Shown: positions 33,756-41,318 of the stretch, one piece after another | Layout: each line of letters begins with the position of its first letter | Numbering within the stretch: position 1 is the first letter of the stretch | Assembly (NCBI GenBank): GCA_021324735.1 | Contig: JAJPIO010000018.1 | Coordinates: 62,001-126,000 of the forward strand | Direction of reading: 5' to 3' | Origin: Bacteroidota bacterium | GTDB taxonomy: Bacteria > Bacteroidota > Ignavibacteria > Palsa-1295 | DNA length: 64,000 nucleotides | Made by a program: the position numbers and the translations under genes | Notes under the pieces: generated by a model | Databases searched by the model: none | What the model saw: only the letters and a program-made list of their open reading frames with translations | What the model was told of the DNA's origin: nothing

Positions 33756-36512
33756 ATGAACTTCGCTACGTCTTCAATTCGATCTTTGTCTAAGAATATT
33801 CGAACGGGGTCTCTTATGGTTGCCCTCGTTATGTTAGGGATAGGCTCGTATGCCATCATCGAAACGAATGCCCACTCCAGTGGCATAACCGGCTTAACTC
33901 AAAAGAACTCATCGGCTGGGTGCTCGTGCCACTGTTCTTCAGCCAACTCCGCAACCACAGTTACCCTATCCGATAGTTTAGGGACCGGCACCCTCACTAC
34001 GGCCCCGAATACCACGATTACGTTTACTGCAACCGTGTCGAATAGCAGCGAGAGCGATGGCGGTATTGACATCGCATCTTATAGTGGGACCGGGTTAACA
34101 GCCGGTAGCGGACTTTATGCCTCCAGTGGCGAACTTACTCACAGTAGTCCAAAAGCATTTAGCGGAGGCTCCTGTAGTTGGACCTTTACCTATACTACCG
34201 GTTCTTCTGCGGGATGGGATACCTTATATGCGACGGGTAATGCGGTCAATGGAGACGGCCTGAATAATGGAGGTACTTGTGTAGATAAATGGAACTGGTC
34301 CAATAAATTCGTTATCCATGTGGTCTCGCCATCGAAGCGCATGGCTCTTGGCCGAAGTTCTATCACACTTGGTACCGTGCGCGTAGGGCGTCGCGTCGCT
34401 GATAGCACACTTGTGACTTCGAACGGCGCTGCTGCGATCACGATCAGTTCGAGTGCTATGAAGTCGGGTGCACCGTTCTCGAGTTATCCGACGGGCACGA
34501 ACCGCTCGCTTAATCCTGGCACGACAGAAATGGACAGCGTGATCTTTACTCCTACTGCACGCGGCACGTTCACAGATTCGCTCATTTACACAACGAATTC
34601 CGATACCGTACCACAGCAACATATGGGTATTCGTGTGTCCGGACAAGGCGTACAAGCAGTATTCGGTACACCGTACGGCACCACCCTCGCCTTTGGTAGT
34701 TTACGCGCGAATAGGACTGCGCAACAGACCTTTACTCTCACGAACACGGGAGATGATACTCTTTTCCTGCAAACTCCATCCGTTACTGGTGCAGGGTTCA
34801 GTATGGTCTCGGGGCCATCGAGCCTAAACATTTTACCCAATGCTTCGGGGAATGTCGTCGTTCAATTTTCACCAACGGCCAGACAATCCTATAGCGGTTC
34901 TATTACATTTTCCGCAGCGAACGGCGTATCAACCCCTACCGTATCGCTTAGCGGCGCTGGTACGCTTCCACAGTTACAAATTGCTTCAACGGCAACACTG
35001 GGCGTGACGAGAGTTAACCAAACATTACCAGGAGTCGTAAACTTTAAGAATAACGGTAACGATACGCTTCACCTATCGAACGTGTCGTTAACGCAGGCTT
35101 CGACACGTTTTACACTGGGAGCTTACGATCAGGTAGTTTTACCTGGCGCTTCAGGAATATTTCATATCTCCTACCTGCCGACCGCAGAGAAGACCGACAC
35201 TGCGACCCTTCACTTTATCAGCGACGACCCTGCGGATTCGATCGTCTCGGTGGCTCTGAGCGCTTCCGGCGTGCTACCGCATATGGTAGTAGATAAAAAT
35301 CACGATACGGTCAGTGTAGGTCAAATAAAATTGAATGCAACCGGTTCTGCTATTATTACCGTGACCAACAACGGTGGTATCGATCTTAATCTATCGAATG
35401 TGTCGGCCGGTCCGGCGCCGTTTACCTTAGCAAATAGACCAACCATCGTCTCGGCCGGAACGAGCAGCGATATTACCGTTAACTTTACGCCGACCTCGAC
35501 CGGTAATTTCTTTGGCACGCTCATTATCAGTGGTGATGACGCCGCAAATCCGTCGGATACCGTATTTCTCGTCGGTACCGGGATCAACAGTGCATTATCG
35601 ATCAATCCGTCCAGTGTCGATTTTGGTGCTGTACCCGTCAACACTACCAAGTATGATACGATCGTACTTTCAAACACCGGGACGGCCGCTGTAAACATTA
35701 CGAAATACACCCTTACAAATTCAGGTACTGCGTTTGCGGTCGTTGATTCATCGGCAAAACAAGTGGCTGCTGGCGGCACTGCGAATGTTATCGTCAGTTT
35801 TCATCCGGGGACTGCCACTACCTTCTCCGGCTCCCTTACGCTCACAACCGACGACGGTACCACTCCAACGCGCTCGATCACGTTGACCGGCCGAGGAGTA
35901 ACTGGTGCACTAACCGTCACACCTGTTACGGTTGACTTTGGAACGGTGAAGGTAAGTAGCGATTCGCTGATCCATATGGGACTTAAGAATTCCGGACAAG
36001 CAGCGCTCACGATCAGCAGTGTGGCGATCAGAGGCGCAAATGCTAATGAGTTTACAACCGGTACCTTCGCAACACCGAAGACGTTGAATGCAGGCGATTC
36101 TTCAACGATCGATGTAACATTCCAACCGACCGTGGGCGGTAACGCCGGCGCTATGCTCGACTTTACACTTGCCGATAATAGCGCCATCACTATTCCCCTT
36201 CAGGGAAATGGCCAGACCAGTCAGGGTGCTGTGAATGATGCCACACCGTTCGAGTTTAGTATCACGCTTACGCCGAACCCCGCCCATGGCCCTGTCACAG
36301 CGCACGTCAGTTTAGCGCGTGCTTCTGATGCTACGGTCGAGATCTACGATGCGGCCGGCCATCAAGTATGGCACGAATCACTCGGAGCACTCTCCGAAGG
36401 AGCACATGATGTCTCTCTGGGGACAGACGATCTTGCAAACGGCAGTTATTTCGTTCGCATCATGGATTCCAATGGAAACGCGGCCTCTACGAGACTCAAT
36501 ATCACACGATAA
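33756..36512 (+). CDS. Large T9SS cargo with choice-of-anchor V-like and D domains
   Basis: The ATG at 33756 gives 918 residues; an upstream TTG at 33744 is less likely. A signal segment lies at about 18-38. It is followed by a choice-of-anchor V-like domain with the tight Cys-His cluster GCSCHC (55-60) and then about five or six choice-of-anchor D repeats (for example DFGAVPVNTTKYDTIVLSNTGTAAVNI and DFGTVKVSSDSLIHMGLKNSGQAALTI). The C-terminus (LTPNPAHGPVTAHVSL to FVRIMDSNGNAASTRLNITR) is a type A T9SS sorting domain. It should be exported and surface-anchored by PorU and PorV (49880-56225). The function is likely adhesion or structural, but not shown. Confidence 0.88.
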   Translation: MNFATSSIRSLSKNIRTGSLMVALVMLGIGSYAIIETNAHSSGITGLTQKNSSAGCSCHCSSANSATTVTLSDSLGTGTLTTAPNTTITFTATVSNSSESDGGIDIASYSGTGLTAGSGLYASSGELTHSSPKAFSGGSCSWTFTYTTGSSAGWDTLYATGNAVNGDGLNNGGTCVDKWNWSNKFVIHVVSPSKRMALGRSSITLGTVRVGRRVADSTLVTSNGAAAITISSSAMKSGAPFSSYPTGTNRSLNPGTTEMDSVIFTPTARGTFTDSLIYTTNSDTVPQQHMGIRVSGQGVQAVFGTPYGTTLAFGSLRANRTAQQTFTLTNTGDDTLFLQTPSVTGAGFSMVSGPSSLNILPNASGNVVVQFSPTARQSYSGSITFSAANGVSTPTVSLSGAGTLPQLQIASTATLGVTRVNQTLPGVVNFKNNGNDTLHLSNVSLTQASTRFTLGAYDQVVLPGASGIFHISYLPTAEKTDTATLHFISDDPADSIVSVALSASGVLPHMVVDKNHDTVSVGQIKLNATGSAIITVTNNGGIDLNLSNVSAGPAPFTLANRPTIVSAGTSSDITVNFTPTSTGNFFGTLIISGDDAANPSDTVFLVGTGINSALSINPSSVDFGAVPVNTTKYDTIVLSNTGTAAVNITKYTLTNSGTAFAVVDSSAKQVAAGGTANVIVSFHPGTATTFSGSLTLTTDDGTTPTRSITLTGRGVTGALTVTPVTVDFGTVKVSSDSLIHMGLKNSGQAALTISSVAIRGANANEFTTGTFATPKTLNAGDSSTIDVTFQPTVGGNAGAMLDFTLADNSAITIPLQGNGQTSQGAVNDATPFEFSITLTPNPAHGPVTAHVSLARASDATVEIYDAAGHQVWHESLGALSEGAHDVSLGTDDLANGSYFVRIMDSNGNAASTRLNITR

Positions 36513-36526
36513 CGAGCAAGCATATA

Positions 36527-36562
36527 ATAAAAAAGGACGCGCTTTCGGCGCGTCCTTTTTTA
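36527..36562. terminator. Bidirectional terminator between the T9SS cargo and a lipoprotein
   Basis: A perfect 8-bp GC-rich stem GGACGCGC (36535-36542) / GCGCGTCC (36548-36555) with loop TTTCG is flanked by A7 and T6 runs, 23 bases from one stop and 27 from the other. Confidence 0.92.
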
Positions 36563-36581
36563 TTGGTGAAAATCTAAACGA

Positions 36582-37211
36582 TTAGTACCGTGGTGCCCCG
36601 TGGTGTTGATGTTCCTGAGAAGCAGGCGTTGCAGCCTCTTTCTTCATGGCTGGCTTAGCAGCTTCTTTCTTAGGAGCTTTCTCCGGCTTGGCTACTTCTT
36701 CTTTCGCTTTCATCGTATCCTTCTGCATTGCATTACCGGCAGTGTTTACCGCAAACTGCTGAATGTCTTTCTGAAGGTTCGTATGGGCGTCCTGGAAGGC
36801 TTTCCACTTATCGTTAAGATCGTTAAAATTCGTCCCCAAGCGATCATCGGCATTCTTGAACGCGTCACCTTGATCCGGTGTGGCATTCATGTATGCTTTA
36901 ACGCTGTCCTCGAGCGCCATGATCGTATTCATATCATTCATGTGCTTTTGGAGGTCGGACTTTAAGGACCCGAGCTTCGAGGTATCGGCGCCGGGCTTTG
37001 CGGCAGCATCGGCAAGCGACTTCATCCACTGGTCGTGGTCGCTCTTCATCGTATTCATCGAGGTATTGATCTGGCCGATCAATGTCTCGGCCGAGGCCTT
37101 CTTGGTTGCGTAGTCGGTCTCGAGTTCAGTATTACGCTTGCTGCATGATGCAAGGCCAAAACTAAAAGCGGCTACTGTCAGGAGTAGAGTTGCTTTACGG
37201 AGTGAGATCAT
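36582..37211 (-). CDS. Lipoprotein with helical body and charged tail
   Basis: The 209 residues begin MISLRKATLLLTVAAFSFGLASC, with the lipid Cys at 23. The body is mostly helical (ATKKASAETLIGQINTSMNTMKSDHDQWMKSL and similar). The tail is low-complexity, rich in Lys, Glu, Pro and Ala (AKPEKAPKKEAAKPAMKKEAATPA), and ends EHQHHGAPRY. It has no recognised family; the build resembles small envelope spacer lipoproteins. It shares a terminator with the T9SS cargo gene. Confidence 0.78.
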   Translation of the reverse strand: MISLRKATLLLTVAAFSFGLASCSKRNTELETDYATKKASAETLIGQINTSMNTMKSDHDQWMKSLADAAAKPGADTSKLGSLKSDLQKHMNDMNTIMALEDSVKAYMNATPDQGDAFKNADDRLGTNFNDLNDKWKAFQDAHTNLQKDIQQFAVNTAGNAMQKDTMKAKEEVAKPEKAPKKEAAKPAMKKEAATPASQEHQHHGAPRY

Positions 37212-37437
37212 AGTGAATAAATTGAAGTGAGATAATTACACATGACTTCAAACCAGAAGCCTGTGGCGAATTGAAAAATCTGATTCTGTGCGAACAAATA
37301 CTGAGCCGGAAAGTGCTCCGAAACGAACGTCCCGGACGTCTGACGGTTGAGCAAAATGAAGTAAATAAGCTAAAAAGGCCTTGTTACTAATACTTCGACA
37401 TCCTTACACTCAGGACTGAACACTTAGCACTTCTCTG

Positions 37438-37509
37438 TGAGCCCGGGCGGGATCGAACCGACGACCCTCTGATTAAAAGTCAGATGCTCTACCACTGAGC
37501 TACGGGCTC
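37438..37509 (-). tRNA. tRNA-Lys (anticodon TTT)
   Basis: The minus-strand cloverleaf has acceptor GAGCCCG/CGGGCTC, D arm GCTC-AGTGGTA-GAGC, anticodon stem TCTGA/TCAGA with loop CTTTTAA, and T arm GTCGG-TTCGATC-CCGCC with one mismatched pair. The discriminator is A. No CCA is encoded. Confidence 0.93.
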
Positions 37510-37605
37510 CCCACTTCGTGAGCGACCGAAAGTCTTAACTTAGCGGTAACCCGTGAAGCGGGCCACAAAACGTGTCTAATGTCTGCTACGTTTCCTATAT
37601 CCGCG

Positions 37606-37634
37606 TTGAGAATGCTCCTTAATCCGTATATTTG
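37606..37634 (+). promoter_or_regulatory. Promoter of asnS (Bacteroidota type)
   Basis: TTG at 37606-37608 and TATATTTG at 37627-37634 match the -33 TTG and -7 TAnnTTTG elements, separated by 18 bases. The start codon follows 53 bases later. Confidence 0.65.
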
Positions 37635-37687
37635 CACGCTTTTTTGTATTATTCTCACGATCAACTTAGAAATACCCTACCTTTCGT

Positions 37688-39037
37688 ATGCTGCAGCGCG
37701 AATATATTCAAGATCTTAAGAACTTAGTCGACCAGGAAGTAACGCTGCGGGGTTGGCTCTATAATAAGCGGTCGAGCGGAAAGATCCGCTTTCTTATCCT
37801 GCGCGACGGTACTGGCCTTTGCCAATGCGTTGTAATGAAGAACGCGGTCGATGAGGCTACTTATAATGCGGCAGATGAGCTGACGCAGGAATCCGTCTTT
37901 ACCGTCACCGGCAAGGTCCAGGCGACCGATAAGGCTATCGGAGGATATGAGATCTTCGTTTCGAAGATCGAGGTTGGGCAGAAATCGGAAGAATACCCGA
38001 TCACTCCCAAAGAGCACGGCATCGAGTACTTGATGGAGCATCGCCACTTATGGCTTCGCTCGTCGCGTCCGTGGGCGACACTTCGGGTGCGTGACTCGCT
38101 TATTCATGCGATCCGCGATTTCTTTCACGATCGTGGCTTTATTTGCTTCGATGCACCGATCCTGACCCCGAACGCCGCGGAAGGCACCAGCACCCTCTTC
38201 GAAACCGATTACTTCGACGAAGGGAAAGCATATCTGTCCCAATCCGGGCAGCTTTATGGCGAAGCTGGTGCAATGGCCTTTGGTAAGATCTACGTCTTCG
38301 GCCCAACGTTCCGCGCCGAGCGCTCGAAGACGAAACGACACCTCAATGAATTTTGGATGGTCGAGCCCGAGGTCGCCTTTATGGACCTTGAAGGCGATAT
38401 GGAACTCGCAGAAGACTTCGTCCACTACATCGTAACCCGTGTGCTCGAAGAGCGAAAGAACGAGCTTGCCATTTTAGATGATGGCTCCGGACGTCTCGTT
38501 GCTCGTGCCGAAAAGGTATTGAAGCCATTCCATCGCATGCATTACGATGAAGCTGCAAAAATTCTCGACAAGTATTGGGACGAGAAACTGGCTTCGGGCG
38601 AAGAGCTTCCGCCGACCTTCAAGCGATTCCAGTATGGGGATGATTTCGGGGCTTACGACGAAGTCGCATTGACCTCACAGTATGATGCACCGGTCATTGT
38701 GCATCACTACCCCGCTGCTGTTAAAGCGTTTTATATGAAGCGCGATCCGAATGAGCCAGATAAAGCGCTCGCCATGGACGTGCTATTCCCCGAATTCGGC
38801 GAGATCATTGGCGGCTCGCAGCGCGAGGACGATTTGAACGAGCTGTTAAAGCGGCTTGAGGAACATCAGCTACCGCAGTCGATCTTTGAGTGGTTTCTCG
38901 ATCTTCGTCGGTTTGGCAGTGTGCCTCACGCTGGGTTTGGCCTCGGTCTCGAGCGCCTCGTTATGTGGATCTGCGAACTCGAGCATATCCGCGAAGCGAT
39001 CCCCTTCCCAAGGACCCTCACGCGCATCTGGCCGTAA
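37688..39037 (+). CDS. asnS: Asparaginyl-tRNA synthetase
   Basis: The 449-residue class IIb synthetase has an N-terminal OB-fold anticodon domain (VTLRGWLYNKRSSGKIRFLILRDGTG, about 18-43), motif 1 (IRDFFHDRGFICFDAPILTPNAAEG), motif 2 (FRAERSKTKRHLNEFWMVEPE) and motif 3 (GFGLGLERLVMWIC) near the end. The AsnRS-type phrase AFYMKRDP and the length separate it from AspRS. It charges tRNA-Asn. A terminator follows 14 bases after the stop, so it is probably monocistronic. Confidence 0.97.
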   Translation: MLQREYIQDLKNLVDQEVTLRGWLYNKRSSGKIRFLILRDGTGLCQCVVMKNAVDEATYNAADELTQESVFTVTGKVQATDKAIGGYEIFVSKIEVGQKSEEYPITPKEHGIEYLMEHRHLWLRSSRPWATLRVRDSLIHAIRDFFHDRGFICFDAPILTPNAAEGTSTLFETDYFDEGKAYLSQSGQLYGEAGAMAFGKIYVFGPTFRAERSKTKRHLNEFWMVEPEVAFMDLEGDMELAEDFVHYIVTRVLEERKNELAILDDGSGRLVARAEKVLKPFHRMHYDEAAKILDKYWDEKLASGEELPPTFKRFQYGDDFGAYDEVALTSQYDAPVIVHHYPAAVKAFYMKRDPNEPDKALAMDVLFPEFGEIIGGSQREDDLNELLKRLEEHQLPQSIFEWFLDLRRFGSVPHAGFGLGLERLVMWICELEHIREAIPFPRTLTRIWP

Positions 39038-39050
39038 AAAATCTGGTAAT

Positions 39051-39090
39051 AAAAAAGCCGCTATGCACTCTGCATCAGCGGCTTTTTTGT
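39051..39090. terminator. Bidirectional terminator after asnS
   Basis: A 12-bp stem AAAAAAGCCGCT (39051-39062) / AGCGGCTTTTTT (39077-39088) with a 14-base loop has A and T runs that suit both asnS and the converging respiratory operon. Confidence 0.9.
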
Positions 39091-39104
39091 TTAGAAAAAT
39101 TGCG

Positions 39105-39485
39105 CTACCGAACCACGGTTGTTCGTGATACCGACTTGCGTGATGAGGAAGCAGCACGCGCTATAACGATCACCAATACGAGAAATGCGATAACTGCGAT
39201 GGTGATGATAAGCCAGGTATTGGAATCCGTAGTAACATCGGGTCCGGAAGTGGTGGTCGTTGTGGACGAACTGTGAGAAGAGGAATGCTCTACTGCACTC
39301 CCCGAACTCGAAGGTGCTGTACTTGTGGAAGGTGCTGAACTGGTGGCCGGCGCACTGGCCGATGGCGTATTGCTACCGCTTCCACTCTGGTCCTGTGCTT
39401 TTGCAGCAACAAACGAGAGCGTAAGCATGAGCATGATATTCATGATGATCCAACCGAAACGGTTGAGGTGCAAACGAACTGGCAT
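39105..39485 (-). CDS. Ser/Thr-rich membrane protein at the end of the cytochrome b operon
   Basis: The ATG at 39483-39485 is chosen because AAGGAG precedes it by 7 bases. A longer open frame reaching to 39740 overlaps the cytochrome b gene and is not credible. The 126 residues have a hydrophobic N-terminal segment (WIIMNIMLMLTLSFVAAKA, probably a signal peptide), a ~55-residue Ser/Thr/Pro-rich linker and a C-terminal membrane span (NTWLIITIAVIAFLVLVIVIARA). No heme or metal motif is visible. It begins 11 bases after the cytochrome b stop, so it may be an accessory subunit, but the family is unknown. Confidence 0.65.
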   Translation of the reverse strand: MPVRLHLNRFGWIIMNIMLMLTLSFVAAKAQDQSGSGSNTPSASAPATSSAPSTSTAPSSSGSAVEHSSSHSSSTTTTTSGPDVTTDSNTWLIITIAVIAFLVLVIVIARAASSSRKSVSRTTVVR

Positions 39486-39496
39486 ATTCGGTCTCC

Positions 39497-40594
39497 TTAC
39501 TTTGGTTGAGTTGTATCCGTGCTGCCGTGAGCGGTAGTCGTTTGCTCTAACGCAGCAGTTCCTTGTTCTTGAGCTACCGAAATGTATGCCAGAGTTGTGA
39601 GCCCTGCCATTCCTGCTATCGCGAGAATACCGATCCACCGAAAGAGCAAGCTCTTCTGTTCTCGGCGAGCTTTGCGATCCAGCCACGGGACCACAGCCCA
39701 GAAGATAAGGACAATCGTATAAAACGTAACAGCCGCCCATTCGGGAATGTACTTAAGCGTCTGGTAGAGAAACATAAAGTACCATTCCGGATGAACTCCG
39801 GCGGGAGGCTCAACCGGTTTTGTAAGATCGTAAGCAGGCCCCAACTGCCAGGGAAACAGCACGGCAACAGCAAGCAGTACCGCCAAACCGATAAGCCATA
39901 AGACCGCCTCACCAAGAATATACTGGGGAATAAATCGTGTTTCTGCTTTTGCAGACCGACCTATTGGTATCGCGCTACCAAAGAGTGCCGTCATGATGAC
40001 GTGCGCGGTCACAAAAACAAAAGCAAAGAGTGGCAATACTCCGACATGCAAAGCAAATAAACGCGATAGCGTAGCGCCTGTAACTGCATTCGAGCCACGC
40101 AACATCGATACGATCCAACTGCCGAATACCGGTACCGCTTTGGGGACTTCTGTACCGATGCGTGTGGCAAAGTATGCCGTAAGGTCCCACGGTAATAAAT
40201 AGCCTGTAAAGCCAAAACCGAGTATAAGTACGAAAAGAATTATGCCCGTCACCCACAAGATCGCACGCGGCGAACGATACGATCGCATAAAAAAGGTGCT
40301 AAACATGTGAATGAGGACGACCGCAATAAGAGCGTTCGAACTCCAGGAATGCACCGAACGAATGACCGCGCCAAACGGCACTTTCGTCGTGATCCATTCG
40401 ACGCTTTTATGTGCTGCTTCCGGAGTTGGCTGGTAATAAAAGAGCAGTAACAGTCCGGTGACGATTTGGACCAGAAAAAAGAATAACGCCAGCCCGCCCA
40501 GGTAATACCACATCGATGTTCCATGTCGTGGAACGACCTTCGCTTTCAGCGCTTCGACCGGTTCGCGAAGATGAAGGTGATCGATGAGCGTCAC
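39497..40594 (-). CDS. Cytochrome b of a Rieske/cytochrome b complex
   Basis: The 365 residues form the fused cytochrome b type. Heme-ligand His lie at 82 and 96 (HSWSSNALIAVVLIH) and at 183 and 198 (HVGVLPLFAFVFVTAH). The spacing in the second pair (14 residues between) is as in cytochrome b6, not mitochondrial cytochrome b. The quinol-site motif PEWYF lies near residue 268. The C-terminal part corresponds to subunit IV fused to b6. Together with the Rieske protein it passes electrons from quinol (probably menaquinol) to an unseen c-type or other acceptor. Its start overlaps the Rieske stop by four bases. Confidence 0.94.
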   Translation of the reverse strand: MTLIDHLHLREPVEALKAKVVPRHGTSMWYYLGGLALFFFLVQIVTGLLLLFYYQPTPEAAHKSVEWITTKVPFGAVIRSVHSWSSNALIAVVLIHMFSTFFMRSYRSPRAILWVTGIILFVLILGFGFTGYLLPWDLTAYFATRIGTEVPKAVPVFGSWIVSMLRGSNAVTGATLSRLFALHVGVLPLFAFVFVTAHVIMTALFGSAIPIGRSAKAETRFIPQYILGEAVLWLIGLAVLLAVAVLFPWQLGPAYDLTKPVEPPAGVHPEWYFMFLYQTLKYIPEWAAVTFYTIVLIFWAVVPWLDRKARREQKSLLFRWIGILAIAGMAGLTTLAYISVAQEQGTAALEQTTTAHGSTDTTQPK

Positions 40595-41052
40595 GAGAGT
40601 GATTTTGCTTTCGGGGTGAGAGACACCGTGAGGTCATCGGCCTGCTCGTTCACAACCAGTTCTGTAAGCGGTGAAGGCGGACGTGTACCCGGGACGTTAA
40701 TGCCATTGACGTCATACTTCCCACCATGGCACTTGCAATAGAAACCGGGCATTTGCGGGCGGTAGGAAACGATGCAACCCAAATGCGTGCAGGTGGCTGT
40801 GAAGGCACGGATGGAATTATCCGCTTCACGGACGACGATCACTGGCTCCCCTTCGATCTCTACTAACTTCGATGGACTATCGGGCGTAAGATCGGCTGCA
40901 GAAAGTTTGGCTGTATTAGAGCCTCCGATCGTCCCCTGGAATGAGAGAAATTTTCCGATCGCATAGGCGAAGGGTGCAACAAATGCCGTGAGCGCACCAG
41001 CGACAAGGGCGCGAAGGATATTGCGGCGTTTGGTTGGAAGGTGATCGAACAT
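40591..41052 (-). CDS. Rieske 2Fe-2S protein
   Basis: The 153 residues have an N-terminal membrane anchor (about 12-33, preceded by TKRRN, suggestive of the Tat signal region in this family) and the two cluster-binding motifs CTHLGC (88-93) and CKCHG (106-110). Cys88, His90, Cys106 and His109 are the cluster ligands; Cys93 and Cys108 form the disulfide. It is the first gene of the three-gene respiratory operon. No cytochrome c1 or c gene follows. Confidence 0.95.
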   Translation of the reverse strand: MFDHLPTKRRNILRALVAGALTAFVAPFAYAIGKFLSFQGTIGGSNTAKLSAADLTPDSPSKLVEIEGEPVIVVREADNSIRAFTATCTHLGCIVSYRPQMPGFYCKCHGGKYDVNGINVPGTRPPSPLTELVVNEQADDLTVSLTPKAKSLS

Positions 41053-41096
41053 TCCGAGTAACTAACGGTAAATAACGCTCATCGCTCCCCTAGTGT

Positions 41097-41127
41097 GCCA
41101 AAAAGGGATACCTATAGTATCCCTTTC
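41097..41127 (-). terminator. Hairpin terminator downstream of aldehyde dehydrogenase
   Basis: On the minus strand a 10-bp stem AAAGGGATAC / GTATCCCTTT (41126-41102) with a 5-base loop is followed by further Ts (TTTTTGG). It lies about 190 bases after the aldehyde dehydrogenase stop, beyond the inverted repeat element. Confidence 0.6.
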
Positions 41128-41147
41128 TGTATTCTCAAATTTAGAAG

Positions 41148-41300
41148 CGCGTAGGTTGAGCGTCCTCGCTCGACACCGTGGTGCGGCCGACGGGTCATGC
41201 GAAAGGGTCATGTCAACTTCGCCGCGTTCGCAAGTGTCTTGCTTGCTCCTGGTAACGGTGCCTGCGCGACCATGTCGAGCGAGGACGCTCGACCTACGCG
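41148..41300. mobile_element. Small element with 28-bp terminal inverted repeats (MITE-like)
   Basis: 41148-41175 and 41273-41300 are inverted copies of 28 bases with a single mismatch, separated by 97 bases with no open frame. Each arm contains the palindrome GAGCG-TCCT-CGCTC. No transposase is present and no target duplication is obvious. It is a possible miniature transposable element or a REP/BIME unit. Confidence 0.6.
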
Positions 41301-41318
41301 TTCAATCCGCACTACTCG

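Noticed and set aside
33912-33941. c-type heme site in the T9SS cargo (GCSCHC)
   Set aside because: The spacing is Cys-x-Cys-His, not Cys-x-x-Cys-His, so a standard covalent heme is not supported.
39486-39740. Extension of the Ser-rich membrane protein frame to 39740
   Set aside because: It overlaps the cytochrome b gene in another frame. The ATG at 39485 has a good ribosome binding site and a hydrophobic signal directly after it.
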